Source: Nonomuraea helvata
GTDB taxonomy: Bacteria; Actinomycetota; Actinomycetes; Streptosporangiales; Streptosporangiaceae
Direction: 5' to 3'
Length of the DNA stretch: 64,000 nucleotides
NCBI RefSeq assembly: GCF_039535785.1
Contig: NZ_BAAAXV010000001.1
Coordinates: forward strand, 1,860,001 to 1,924,000
Below the pieces are notes generated by a model that was given only the letters and a program-made list of their open reading frames with translations, did no database searches and had not been told where the DNA came from. Positions 1 to 8,182 of the stretch are shown in pieces (position 1 is the first letter of the stretch; each line of letters opens with the position of its first letter). The position numbers and the translations under genes were made by a program.

Positions 1-90
1 TCTTTGTCTTCCCCCGGCCTTCAGCGTGCGCCTGGCCATGCAGTCGGCGAAATAGCGTTCCTGCAGCGCATAGGGACGGTACCCCTCCAC
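1..90 (-). CDS. Possible 5' end of an unidentified gene, cut by window edge
   Basis: On the minus strand a GTG at 90-88 opens about 30 codons that run off the left edge without a stop. The peptide contains YRPYALQERYFADCMARRT, which has plausible amino acid content but which I do not recognise. There is no good ribosome binding site in front of it. It lies 62 bases downstream of the small monooxygenase-fold gene and on the same strand, so it could be the next gene of that operon. The sequence to the left of the window would decide this. Confidence 0.2.
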   Translation of the reverse strand, partial: MEGYRPYALQERYFADCMARRTLKAGGRQR

Positions 91-152
91 GACAGCCGGA
101 ACGGCGAATGCGGCCGGCCGTTCCCGTGCAGGGGGAACGACCGGCCTGGTCG

Positions 153-443
153 CTAGGGCGCCTCGACCAAGGTGCGCAGGGTCAGTGGCCGGGCGAGTAT
201 CCGGTCAAGGACCCGCTGGGCGTGACGCAGGTGCGGGGTGGTGAAGTGCTCGTCGAAGGCCTGCCGGTTCTCCCAGCGTTCCACGATCACCATGGAGGCG
301 GGGTCGTTGGGGTCGGCGTAGGCCTGGTAGGCGAGGCAACCGGGTTCGTCCAGCGTCGGCTCGATCAGAGCTTCCAGCGCCGTACGGAGCCGGTCATGCT
401 GGCCAGGCGCGGCCAGGAACTCGGCGATCACGAAAAGGGACAT
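153..443 (-). CDS. Antibiotic biosynthesis monooxygenase (ABM) domain protein
   Basis: This 96-residue protein is a single ferredoxin-like alpha+beta domain of the ABM/YgiN type. Typical features are an N-terminal strand (SLFVIAEFLAAPG), a central ALIEPTLDEPGCLAYQ segment and the strand/helix MVIVERWENRQAFDEHF. Members of the family form dimeric barrels; some are quinol or heme-dependent monooxygenases and many have unknown substrates. The gene starts 13 bases after the stop of the aldo/keto reductase and is read in the same direction, so the two form an operon. A role in oxidising or protecting quinone-like compounds together with the reductase is inferred from the context only. Confidence 0.8.
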   Translation of the reverse strand: MSLFVIAEFLAAPGQHDRLRTALEALIEPTLDEPGCLAYQAYADPNDPASMVIVERWENRQAFDEHFTTPHLRHAQRVLDRILARPLTLRTLVEAP

Positions 444-456
444 GACGCGGCCTCCT

Positions 457-1515
457 TCACACGTGGCGGGCCGGGCCGCTGCCCGCGCCGGACACGGTGA
501 TCGCGGTGGTGATCTCCTCGAGGTCGGCGGGAGTCAGCTCCAGCGAGCCGGCGCCGATCCAGCCGTCCACCTGAGCGGCCGCGCGTGCGCCCACGATCGC
601 GCCGGTGATGCCCGGCCAGGCCAGTACCCAGGCGATGGCGACCTCGGCCACGGTGCGGCCATGACGCTCGGCGATCGGGCGCAGCGCTTCGGCGAGCCGG
701 AGGTTGGCGGTCAGGCCGGTGGTGAAGTCGTGGTGAGCGGTGCGCCAGTCCTCGGCGGGCAGGCCGGCCACGCGCTCGGCGGAGAAGGCCCCGGTGAGCA
801 GACCGGACTGCAGCGGCGAGTAGACGATGACACCGGTCTCGTGGGCATGGGCCCAGGCGATCTCGGCGGCGGCCGACCGGTTGATCGCCGAGAACGGCGG
901 CTGGATGACATCGACATGCGCGATCTGCTCGGCGGCCTCCAGCAGGTCGGGCGTGTGGTTGGACAGCCCGATCGCCCGGACCTTGCCTTCGGCCTTCAAA
1001 TCGGCCATGACCTGCCAGTACTCCTCCAGCGGCGTGGCGTTGGGCGACATCGCGCCGAACCCGCCGCCGGCGTACTCCAGCGACTCGCCGGTGTCGGGAT
1101 AGTGCACCTGGTACAGGTCGATGTGATCGACGCCCAGCCGCCGCAGCGAGTCTTCGAGCTCGCGGCGGACGCTGGCGGGCTTCATGATGCGCCGGGGCGC
1201 GGCCGACGGGTTGTCCGGGTCCCAGACCAGGCCGACCTTGGTGAACAGGTACGGGCGGTCGGTCTCGGGCAGGTCGGCGACCGCCTTGCCGACCAGTTCC
1301 TCCGAATGGCCCAGGCCGTAGACGGCGGCGGTGTCGATCCAGTTGACGCCGGCCTCCAGCGCGTGGCGGATCGCGGCGACCGACTCGGCGTCGTCCGTGG
1401 CACCCCAGCTGAAGCGCCAGCCCGAGCCCGACACGGCCCACAAACCGAAGCCCAACCTGGTGATCTCCATATCGGTACGCCCGAGCCGGTGGACGGGCAA
1501 CTGCGAAGACGTCAC
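457..1515 (-). CDS. Aldo/keto reductase
   Basis: The protein is an NADPH-dependent aldo/keto reductase with a TIM-barrel fold of about 352 residues, usual for the family. It begins with the RLGRTDMEITRLGFGLW segment, has the catalytic Asp and Tyr region WIDTAAVYGLGHSEE, the lysine strand YLFTKVGL and the cofactor end AIVGARAAAQVDG. A GTG at 1515 is chosen as start because GGAGG at 1525-1529 (minus strand) lies nine bases upstream; longer in-frame starts have no such site and their extra residues look random. It is followed by the ABM gene and is divergent from the XRE regulator, which probably controls it. The substrate cannot be told from sequence. Confidence 0.9.
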   Translation of the reverse strand: MTSSQLPVHRLGRTDMEITRLGFGLWAVSGSGWRFSWGATDDAESVAAIRHALEAGVNWIDTAAVYGLGHSEELVGKAVADLPETDRPYLFTKVGLVWDPDNPSAAPRRIMKPASVRRELEDSLRRLGVDHIDLYQVHYPDTGESLEYAGGGFGAMSPNATPLEEYWQVMADLKAEGKVRAIGLSNHTPDLLEAAEQIAHVDVIQPPFSAINRSAAAEIAWAHAHETGVIVYSPLQSGLLTGAFSAERVAGLPAEDWRTAHHDFTTGLTANLRLAEALRPIAERHGRTVAEVAIAWVLAWPGITGAIVGARAAAQVDGWIGAGSLELTPADLEEITTAITVSGAGSGPARHV

Positions 1516-1686
1516 GTGCGTGAACCTCCAAGGTCTTGCCGCCACGGTGTGCCCGAGGCGGCGCCGGAGCCGTTCCGGCGCCACCTACTGTGGGCGGGCG
1601 GCCGCGGCTCTGCCAGCGGCAGCGCGTGCCTGGGCACGCCATGACCAGGCACGTACAGGCGCGGGTCCGCGATACTGGAGGGCATG

Positions 1687-2550
1687 ATGTTGGATCGACG
1701 TGCCGAGCTGGGCGAGTTTCTCCGGTCCCGGCGGGCCCGGCTGCGTCCGGAAGAGCTCGGCCTGACCGCGTACGGGCAGCGGCGCCGCGTCCCCGGGCTG
1801 CGGCGCGAAGAGCTGGCGCAGCTGGCCGGGGTCAGTGTCGACCACTACATCCGGCTGGAACAGGGACGCAGCCTGCACTTCTCCGCCGAAGTGCTGGACG
1901 CGGTGGCCCGGGCGCTGCGGCTGGACGCCGCCGAACGCGCGCACCTGCATCGCCTGGCCCGCCCCGCTCCGCCCGTTCCGCCCGGCTTGCCCGCCGCAGC
2001 CGGTCGGCCGCCGCTGCGCGCCGGCATCCACCGGCTGCTCGCATCGTTCCACGACGTGCCGGCCTACCTGGTCGACCGCGACACCACCGTCCTGGCCTGG
2101 AACCGGGCCGCCGCCGCGCTGATCACCGACTTCGGGGCGCTGCCGCCCGAGCAGCGCAACATGGCCCGGCTGACCTTCCTGGACGAGGGCATCCGCCACC
2201 TGTACGCCGACTGGCCGGCACGAGCCCGCGACATCGTCGCGTTCCTCCGCCTGGACGCCGGGCGTGAGCTCGCCGACGCGTCCATCGCGGCCCTGGTCGC
2301 GGAGCTGTCGGCCGCCAGCGCCGAGTTCCGCCGGTTGTGGAGCGAGCACCTGGTGAAGGACAAAGTCCACGGGCGCTACCTGTACCGGCATCCGCTGGTC
2401 GGGGAGCTCGAGCTGGCCTATGAGGCCTTGCGCCTGCCGGATGACCCGGGGCTGGCGCTCGCCGTTCACACCGCCGACGAAGGCTCTGCCTCCCAGACCG
2501 CGCTCCGGCTCCTGACCACCTGGGCCGATCAGGAGACACCCGCCCGCTGA
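1687..2550 (+). CDS. XRE-family regulator with MmyB-like ligand domain
   Basis: The N-terminal 90 residues hold a helix-turn-helix of the XRE type (LRREELAQLAGVSVDHYIRLEQGR), with the upstream LGEFLRSRRARLRPEE helix. The remaining two thirds (ARAGIHRLLASFHDVPAYLVDRDTTVLAWN onward in nature) match the MmyB-like PAS-related ligand-binding domain found in many actinobacterial regulators beside reductase genes. ATG codons occur at 1684 and 1687; the second is preferred because GGAGGG at 1677-1682 is too close to the first. The gene is divergent from the aldo/keto reductase operon with 171 bases between the starts, so control of that operon and of itself is likely. The family often senses small aromatic or fatty-acid-like ligands; the ligand here is unknown. 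Confidence 0.88.
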   Translation: MLDRRAELGEFLRSRRARLRPEELGLTAYGQRRRVPGLRREELAQLAGVSVDHYIRLEQGRSLHFSAEVLDAVARALRLDAAERAHLHRLARPAPPVPPGLPAAAGRPPLRAGIHRLLASFHDVPAYLVDRDTTVLAWNRAAAALITDFGALPPEQRNMARLTFLDEGIRHLYADWPARARDIVAFLRLDAGRELADASIAALVAELSAASAEFRRLWSEHLVKDKVHGRYLYRHPLVGELELAYEALRLPDDPGLALAVHTADEGSASQTALRLLTTWADQETPAR

Positions 2551-2757
2551 CCGCCTCTGGTACGGGCCAGCGGCCGTGTCAGCTGGTGCATGCTCTGCGG
2601 TTTCCCAGTCCTGCGAGATCGCTGGTTCCATGGCTTCCCCACAGCAGGCCACACTCCCGGCGCGGCGGACGCATTCTGGCCACCGGCGAGGCACACCAAT
2701 GCCCCCGGCGGTGCGCCGGATCGGTGCCCACGGGCTCCAGCAGCGGGCCGTGTGCAG

Positions 2758-3456
2758 CTAGAGGAGCCTGGCGATCTCGGTTGCGGCGCCGAGTACGAGA
2801 GGGGCGATCTCGTTCTCGTCCCGCACCCCGATGGTCACCACGCCGACGCTGGCACCGGCCGGGCGCCGTGCCGTGGTGATCGGGGCGGCGACACCCCATG
2901 CCCCGGGCTGCAGCTCGCCCGCGGTGACCGCGTACCCGGTGGCGCGAGCCTGGGCGATCGCTGGGCGCTCCCCGGGCAGGGGCGGGCGGCCGGCCAGGAT
3001 GGCGATCCCTGAGGCGCCGCGGTCCGCGGGATGCCGCGTGCCGGCGCGATAGCCGACGTGGATCTGTGAGACGCGCGGCTCGGCCACGGTGAGCACGACC
3101 GCCTGGCTCTCGTCGATGTCGAGCACCGTGATGAAAGCGGTGGCGTTGCAGGCGTCGGCCAGCACCTGGAGAGCGGCGGAGGCCGCGCTGCGGAGCCTGT
3201 GCTGCACGGCGGCGTTGAGCTCGACGATGCCGAGGCCGAGGGTGTAGCGGTTGCCGATCCGGGCGGCCAGCCGGTGGTTGCCGAGTGCGACCAGATGGCG
3301 GGAGACGGCGTTGCGATGGATCCCGGCCCGCTGGGCGAGCTCGGTGATGGTCAGCCCGTCCGGATGCTCCTTGAGGATCTCCAGGAGCCGCAGGCCGGTG
3401 TCGATCGTCTTCGAGCCCGCCGTGAAGGCGGCCGGGCTCTGCTCGTCAGTGGTCAT
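2758..3456 (-). CDS. IclR-family transcriptional regulator
   Basis: The 232-residue protein starts with a winged helix-turn-helix (GLRLLEILKEHPDGLTITEL, then AGIHRNAVSRHLVAL) and continues with the IclR GAF-like effector domain (ADRGASGIAILAGR and WGVAAPITTARRP). The ATG at 3456 overlaps the TGA of the upstream P450 gene by four bases, so it is translationally coupled as the last gene of the operon HATPase - hydrolase - P450 - IclR. IclR proteins usually control aromatic or aliphatic acid catabolic genes next to them, which suggests that this operon is a small catabolic unit under its own control. The effector domain is on the short side compared with the roughly 250 residues usual for the family. 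Confidence 0.88.
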   Translation of the reverse strand: MTTDEQSPAAFTAGSKTIDTGLRLLEILKEHPDGLTITELAQRAGIHRNAVSRHLVALGNHRLAARIGNRYTLGLGIVELNAAVQHRLRSAASAALQVLADACNATAFITVLDIDESQAVVLTVAEPRVSQIHVGYRAGTRHPADRGASGIAILAGRPPLPGERPAIAQARATGYAVTAGELQPGAWGVAAPITTARRPAGASVGVVTIGVRDENEIAPLVLGAATEIARLL

Positions 3457-4727
3457 TCGACGCCCAGAGGAGGTACGGGGGTGTAGCGCAGCGGCAGGTG
3501 CTTGACGCCGCCGATGAAGTTGGACACCAGCCGCACAGGTGGTCCGGCGAGTTGCACGTCCGGCAGCCGCCAGAGCAGTTCCCGGTAGAACACGCGGAGT
3601 TGCAGCCGCGCGAAGCGGGAGCCGAGGCACACGTGCGGGCCGTCGCCGAACGAGACGTGGTCGTTGGGGTGGCGGGCGATGTCGAAACGCATCGGGTCGG
3701 GGAAGCGGCGCTCGTCGAAGTTGGCGGCACCGTGGAAGACGACGACCTTGTCGCCTGCGGCGATGCGCCGCTCGGCCAGGACTGTGTCGTGCACGGCGGT
3801 ACGGCGGAAGCTGAGCACGGGGGGATGCCAGCGCAGCATCTCCTCGATGGCCGAGTCGAGGAGCTCGGGCCGGTCGAGCAGGCGGCGATGCTGGTCGGGA
3901 TGGTCCAGCAGGGCGAGCAGCCCGCCGGGCAGGGCCGAACGCACCGTGTCGTTGCCCGCGATGACCAGGAGGAAGAAGAACATCGACAGTTCGGGATCGG
4001 TGAGACGCTGCCCGTCCACCTCGGCCATGGCGAGCGCGGTCATGATGTCGTCTGCCGGATTGCGGCGTTTGTCGGCGGCGAGTGAGTGGGCGTACTCGAA
4101 CATGTCGGCGAGCATGGCCGGGGATCGCGGGTTGACCGGCTTGCCGTCCGGGCCGCGGACGACGGTGGCGTGGTCGGGATCCTGGTAACCGATCACGCGG
4201 TTGGTCCACTCCAGGATCTGGCCGCGATCGGAGGGCGGGATGCCGAGGAGATCCGCGAGGTTGTGGATCGGGTAGTCGTCGGTCACGTCCGCCGGCAGGT
4301 CGCACGCGCCTCGCTCGGCGATCCCGTCGATGAGCAGCCGTGCCCGTGCCGCGACGCCGGCGGTGAAGCGCTCGATGCGCCTGGCGGTGAACACGCCGGA
4401 GACGATCCGCCGGAGCCGGCCGTGGTCCGGCGGATCGAGGTTGAGCATCATCCGCCGGATGAACGACAGGTCGGCGGGGTCCGGGTCGCGTATCTGGGTG
4501 GCGCCGAGCCAGGAGCTGAACTCGGCCGGCGTGCGCAGGACGCGTACGACGTCCGCGTGGCGGGTCACCGCCCAGAACCCGGGCCCCGCGGGCCAGTCAC
4601 CGACCTCGTGCTCCTCCTGCCAGCGCACGGGATCGTGGTCACGCAGCCGGCGGTACGTCTCGTGCGGGATGCCCTGTGCGTAGATACGCGGGTCGAACAC
4701 GTTGGCCGTCGTACTCATGTCGATCAC
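3453..4727 (-). CDS. Cytochrome P450
   Basis: All P450 signatures are intact: the oxygen-binding I-helix AGNDTVRSA, the ExxR motif in EEMLRWHPP, the PERF-like region RFPDPMRFD and the heme loop FGDGPHVCLGSRFAR with its cysteine ligand. The NLDPPDHGRLRRIVSGVFTARRIE stretch, in parts, resembles bacterial P450s of the CYP125/CYP142/linalool-hydroxylase group that oxidise terpenoid or sterol chains. GTG at 4727 is preferred as start because GAAGGG lies six bases upstream; a TTG at 4733 touches that site and an ATG at 4712 is too far away. No ferredoxin or reductase gene is adjacent, so electrons must come from elsewhere. Substrate unknown. Confidence 0.92.
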   Translation of the reverse strand: MIDMSTTANVFDPRIYAQGIPHETYRRLRDHDPVRWQEEHEVGDWPAGPGFWAVTRHADVVRVLRTPAEFSSWLGATQIRDPDPADLSFIRRMMLNLDPPDHGRLRRIVSGVFTARRIERFTAGVAARARLLIDGIAERGACDLPADVTDDYPIHNLADLLGIPPSDRGQILEWTNRVIGYQDPDHATVVRGPDGKPVNPRSPAMLADMFEYAHSLAADKRRNPADDIMTALAMAEVDGQRLTDPELSMFFFLLVIAGNDTVRSALPGGLLALLDHPDQHRRLLDRPELLDSAIEEMLRWHPPVLSFRRTAVHDTVLAERRIAAGDKVVVFHGAANFDERRFPDPMRFDIARHPNDHVSFGDGPHVCLGSRFARLQLRVFYRELLWRLPDVQLAGPPVRLVSNFIGGVKHLPLRYTPVPPLGVE

Positions 4728-4748
4728 GGGCAACCCTTCAAGAGATCG

Positions 4749-5513
4749 TCAGGTGGCCAGGAAACGTTCGATGGCGGAAACCAGGGCCAACGGTGTCTCG
4801 TCCATCGCGTAGTGGCCGGCGTCGGCGAATGTCAGCAGTTCGGCGTTCGGGTACCACTGCAGCCAGGTGCCCCGCATGACGTCGGCGGAGAGCGCGGGGT
4901 CGTTCTCACCGGCGATGACGAGCACCGGCGTGTCGGTGCCGGCCACCTCGGTGTGGAAGTCGGTGCGGGCCCAGGCGTCCAGGTAGGCCCGGTAAGCGGT
5001 CGCCGTGGAGTTGCGCAGCGAGTTGTCCACCATCTCGTCGAGCCACGGGCCCGGAAGCCGGTTGCCGGTGGTGAGATCGATGATCGCGCGACGGCCGGCG
5101 GGCTCGTCGGCGGAGCCGGCGAACAGCGCCCAGGCCTCGTCGTCGAACGGCACGCCGGAGGCCGGCACCGCGGAGATGCCGACGAGCTTGCGGACCCGGC
5201 CGGGCGCGTCCAGCATCACGCGCTGCATCGCCGTACCGCCCATCGAGTGACCGACCAGGGAGAAGGTCTCCCACCCCAGCTTGTCGGCGAGCGCGATCAC
5301 ATCGTCGGCGATCTCGGCGAGGGTGTACTCGCCGGTGATGTCGCGAGCCTGGCCGTAGCCCCGGTAGTCGGGGAAGGCGTAGGTGAAGGCCTCGCCGTTC
5401 AGGTACGGCTGGATCTTCCTGAAGGCGCCGCGGTCTCCGAACCAGCCGTGCAACGCGATTACGCGATGTGGCCCCGAACCGAGGACGTCGTGGGGAAGGA
5501 CGACGGGGGACAT
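4749..5513 (-). CDS. Alpha/beta hydrolase
   Basis: A 254-residue alpha/beta-fold hydrolase with the oxyanion strand VIALHGWFGDRGAF, the nucleophile elbow GHSMGG, the acid residue in VIAGENDPAL and the catalytic histidine in ADAGHYAMDE, so the catalytic triad is complete. The start ATG at 5513 has an excellent site, AAGGAGGA, six bases upstream. This start lies inside the coding sequence of the HATPase gene, giving a 55-base overlap and probable coupling. P450 follows 21 bases downstream. Ester or lactone cleavage before or after P450 oxidation would be consistent with the order, but this is inference. Confidence 0.9.
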   Translation of the reverse strand: MSPVVLPHDVLGSGPHRVIALHGWFGDRGAFRKIQPYLNGEAFTYAFPDYRGYGQARDITGEYTLAEIADDVIALADKLGWETFSLVGHSMGGTAMQRVMLDAPGRVRKLVGISAVPASGVPFDDEAWALFAGSADEPAGRRAIIDLTTGNRLPGPWLDEMVDNSLRNSTATAYRAYLDAWARTDFHTEVAGTDTPVLVIAGENDPALSADVMRGTWLQWYPNAELLTFADAGHYAMDETPLALVSAIERFLAT

Positions 5514-5980
5514 GGCGGATCCTCCTTAGCGTTCGTGGCGTCGATGCCGCCGCGGCATTCCAGGCTGAACCAAACGTACTTGCCGTTCTCGTGCGGGACA
5601 GCGCCCCACTGGTCGGCCTGCGCGTCGACCAGGAACAGCCCGCGCCCGCTTTCGGCGAGGAAGTCGGGGATCCGCCGCGTGGGAAGAGCCGGATCGTGGT
5701 CGCAGACCGCCACCCAGATCGTGGCGTCCCCTGCTCGCACGTTGATCCTGATGTCGGAGGATCCCCAGGCGGGCGGGGCCGCGTGCTGGACCGCGTTGGT
5801 GACCAGTTCGCTGGTCAGCTCGGCGATCGTCGCCTCGTGAGCGAGGGAGAGAGACAGATCCCAGGAGGCGAGCATTGCCGACACCCAGCGGCGCGCGATG
5901 GACGAGGCGATCGGCGAGCGGGGCAGATCGCACCAGCGGGAGAACAGCCGGCTCTGAAGGTCGGTGACGACGACATTCAC
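5459..5980 (-). CDS. ATP-binding regulatory protein (HATPase_c, anti-sigma-like)
   Basis: The 173-residue protein is a stand-alone GHKL ATPase domain, the kind used by actinomycetes as anti-sigma factor kinases. The N box is TSELVTNAVQHAA, followed by VAVCDHDPALP and the G box ESGRGLFLVDAQADQWG. GTG at 5980 is chosen because AGGGGG lies six bases upstream; longer versions have no conserved residues in front. The last 20 or so residues (after ECRGGIDATNAK) are a low-complexity tail that overlaps the start region of the hydrolase gene in another frame. Its place at the head of a catabolic operon is unusual, because such proteins generally act on stress sigma networks. Confidence 0.82.
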   Translation of the reverse strand: MNVVVTDLQSRLFSRWCDLPRSPIASSIARRWVSAMLASWDLSLSLAHEATIAELTSELVTNAVQHAAPPAWGSSDIRINVRAGDATIWVAVCDHDPALPTRRIPDFLAESGRGLFLVDAQADQWGAVPHENGKYVWFSLECRGGIDATNAKEDPPCPPSSFPTTSSVRGHIA

Positions 5981-6299
5981 GGCGCGCCCCCTGCGATCGG
6001 CGGTAACGCGCCGCTCTCCATGGGGCGCCTTGAAACGGCTGCGGCGCGTCCGAACTCGGGTCTCAGGCGATGAATCGCGAACACGGCGTGGACTTCTCCC
6101 AGATGCCCAAATATTGGGCGTGATGGTCAAAAAATGGGCGTGCGCGAGGACAGCATCGGCCGGACCAAAGCCGTTGTCAACGGGAATGGCAGAAAATGTG
6201 GATCATCCACGTGGCGATGGCGGTCCCGAGGGGGTTGCATCTTGCCCGTCGCCACGTAACGTCCCGAGCAGCGGCCCTTGCGCGGGAGGAGAGATCGGC
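5981..6299. promoter_or_regulatory. Divergent intergenic region with palindrome GCCCAA-ATA-TTGGGC
   Basis: This 319-base stretch separates the HATPase operon from the SnoaL-like gene and holds no convincing gene. At 6105-6119 there is a perfect inverted repeat, GCCCAA, three bases, TTGGGC, and the half-site sequence TGGGCGTG is repeated about 25 bases further on after an A-rich run. The arrangement looks like an operator with an extra half-site for a regulator of one or both flanking transcripts. No clear -35/-10 pair could be fixed. Confidence 0.45.
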
Positions 6300-6662
6300 A
6301 TGTCCGACGATGAGGCACGGCGCGTTTTCCAGGTGGTCGACTCGTTCGAGCCCGACAGGTTCGTGCAGTTGCTGGCGGAGGACGCCAGGCTGGTGTTCGG
6401 CAATGCCGAGCCCATGGTGGGACGCGACGCCATCGCCGAGGGGCTGCGGACGTTCTTCGCCACCATCGCGGGCCTGGCGCACAGGCTCGTCAGAACGTGG
6501 CAGGCCGACGCCGACACCATTGCCGAGACCGAGGTGACCTACCGGCGGCTCGACGGCAAGGACGTCAGCGTCGTGGCCGTGTCGATCTGGCGTACCCGCG
6601 ACGACGGGCTGATCTCGGACTACCGCATCTTCGTCGACCTGGCACCCGTTTACGCGACGTAG
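6300..6662 (+). CDS. SnoaL-like / NTF2-fold protein
   Basis: The 120-residue protein has the SnoaL/NTF2 pattern: an N-terminal helix (EARRVFQVVDSFEPDRF), the strand pair LLAEDARLVFGNAEPMVGRDAI, a helix GLRTFFATIAG and long strands HRLVRTWQADADTIAETEV and ISDYRIFVDLAPVY. The fold supports small-molecule isomerases, hydrolases and non-catalytic binding proteins; the catalytic residues of polyketide cyclases are not obvious here. The ATG at 6300 has GGGAGGAGA eight bases upstream, so the start is secure. It is a monocistronic gene facing the fuconolactonase-like gene convergently. Confidence 0.8.
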   Translation: MSDDEARRVFQVVDSFEPDRFVQLLAEDARLVFGNAEPMVGRDAIAEGLRTFFATIAGLAHRLVRTWQADADTIAETEVTYRRLDGKDVSVVAVSIWRTRDDGLISDYRIFVDLAPVYAT

Positions 6663-6737
6663 GGCGCCTTCAGCGTGCGGCGGGCCGGCCAGGGAGGACG
6701 GCAGCATGATCTGGCTCGGCCCGCAGGAGTCGCGGAC

Positions 6738-7592
6738 CTACCGCACGACGTTCCGCGTCTCTTGATGCAGCCGGTACGCGCGGCGGGCCGTACCGGCGAA
6801 GACCTCGGCCCGCTCGCCCTCCGACAGCCCCGCGCACAGCTCGTCCGCGGCCTGCGCCACCTGCTCGTACTCCGCCGCGAGCAGGCAGACCGGCCAGTCG
6901 GAGCCGAACATCACCCGCTCGGGCCCGAACGCCTCGAGCACGGTCTCGGCGTACGGCCGCAGGTCGGCCACCTGCCAGGACGCCCAGTCGGCCTCGGTGA
7001 CCATGCCGGACAGCTTGCAGTAGACGTTCGGGTACGCGGCCAGCTCCAGGATCCGGCTCCGCCACGGCTCCAGCTCGCCGGAGGCGATCGGCGGCTTGGA
7101 CAGGTGGTCGAGCACGAACGTCAGCTCCGGCAGCGCGCCCACCGTGTCGACGGCGGCGGGCAGCTGGTGCGGCAGCGTGAGCAGGTCGTACGTGAGCCCG
7201 GCGGCGGACACCGCGGCGAGCCCGCGCCGCACGTCGGGCCGGGTCAGCCAGTCGGGGTCCGGCTCGGACTGGACGCCGTGGCGGACGCCCACCAGCCCGT
7301 CCGGCAGCCCGGCCAGGGTGTCGGCGGCGTCGGGCGCGGTGAGGTCGATCCAGCCGACGACGCCCGCGACCAGCTCGGACCCGGCGGCCAGGGCCAGGAA
7401 CTCCCGGGTCTCCGCCAGGTCGTGCAGCACCTGCACCAGCACGGTCGCCGTGACCCCGGCCGCCGCCGCGGGCCCGGCGAGGTCGTCGAGGGTGAACGTG
7501 CGGCGGACGGGCGCCATCGGCTCGGCGTCGAGCCAGCCGTGCGGGCGGGCGGCGAGGTCCCAGACGTGGTGGTGGGCGTCAATGCGGGTCAT
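6738..7592 (-). CDS. Amidohydrolase-2 family protein, L-fuconolactonase-like
   Basis: The 284-residue protein starts MTRIDAHHHVWD, the metal-binding HxH motif of the COG3618 amidohydrolase family, and ends with HLSKPP, YCKLSGM and the FGSDWPVC motif that supplies the last metal or catalytic aspartate. Members hydrolyse sugar lactones, notably L-fuconolactone. Upstream and in the same direction lies a degenerate aldo/keto reductase of the fucose/threo-aldose dehydrogenase type, the enzyme that makes such lactones. The frame is open without a stop from the end of that pseudogene into this gene, so the start at 7592 is set by homology. The gene itself appears intact although its partner is lost. 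Confidence 0.85.
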   Translation of the reverse strand: MTRIDAHHHVWDLAARPHGWLDAEPMAPVRRTFTLDDLAGPAAAAGVTATVLVQVLHDLAETREFLALAAGSELVAGVVGWIDLTAPDAADTLAGLPDGLVGVRHGVQSEPDPDWLTRPDVRRGLAAVSAAGLTYDLLTLPHQLPAAVDTVGALPELTFVLDHLSKPPIASGELEPWRSRILELAAYPNVYCKLSGMVTEADWASWQVADLRPYAETVLEAFGPERVMFGSDWPVCLLAAEYEQVAQAADELCAGLSEGERAEVFAGTARRAYRLHQETRNVVR

Positions 7593-8049
7593 AGGTCCAT
7601 CCAACTCGATCCAGAGGTCGTCAGGGATCGGGAGGGCGGCCAGGTCGAGGTCCTCGGCCATCTCCTCGGGACTGCGGGCGCCGACCACGACGCCGGTCAC
7701 CGCCGGGTGGCGCAGCGGGAACTGCAGCGCGGCCGCCGCGAGCGGCACGTCGTACGCGGCGCAGCGGTCGGCCAGCCCGCGCGCCCGCTTCAGCACCGGC
7801 TCGGGCGCGGGGGCGTAGTCGTAGTACGCGCCGGGCCGGGGTCGGCCAGGATGCCGCCGTTGAACACCCCCGCCACCAGCACGCCCGCACCCCGCCCCGC
7901 TCGCGCAGCCGCTCGAGCGCCGGGTACGCGTGCCGCACAGCCTCCTCCCAGTGGTCGTCGGGGTCATGGATGAGCAGGATGTCGAACGCGTCCAGGCTGG
8001 AGCGGTCGAGGCTGGCGGCGAGCGAGGCGCTCGTCCCCGGCGACGCGGC
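7593..8049 (-). pseudogene. Remnant of a D-threo-aldose/L-fucose dehydrogenase-type aldo/keto reductase
   Basis: Three parts of an aldo/keto reductase can be read in different frames. The first covers LLIHDPDDHWEEAVRHAYP and ALERLRERGG; the next, in another frame, is GVLVAGVFNGGILADP; the last, again shifted, is GAYYDYAPAPEPVLKRAR through VVVGARSPEEMAED to DDLWIELD. The N-terminal third is missing, roughly 60 residues are missing between RERGG and GVLVAG, and one C appears lost in the C-run encoding ADPRPG. The last fragment runs in frame into the downstream amidohydrolase. The gene is clearly dead, and its neighbour keeps the second step of the same sugar-acid pathway. Confidence 0.75.
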
Positions 8050-8141
8050 CGGCATCGAGCTGATGAGCACCGGCCACAACGAGATCAGCAACATCGGGCT
8101 GACCGTCCGGCCCCGCACCCCCTTGGAGGGCGCCGCTAATG

Positions 8142-8168
8142 TTGAACTAGACTTATAGCAAGTATACT
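8142..8168 (+). promoter_or_regulatory. AT-rich promoter of the ATPase gene
   Basis: An AT-rich island of about 50 bases in very GC-rich surroundings carries TTGAAC (8142-8147) and TATACT (8163-8168) with 15 bases between them. Transcription would begin close to the GTG start at 8183, giving a very short leader. The spacing is a little below optimal. Confidence 0.5.
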
Positions 8169-8182
8169 CCTACATTATAGGA

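Noticed and set aside
428..1642. Long open frames of about 400 residues on both strands opposite the aldo/keto reductase
   Set aside because: Products are Arg/Gly/Pro-rich with no motifs; they are by-products of high GC, while the reductase frame has complete family motifs.
4086..5840. 584-codon plus-strand frame across the P450, hydrolase and HATPase genes
   Set aside because: It is antisense to three well-supported genes and its product has no recognisable domain.
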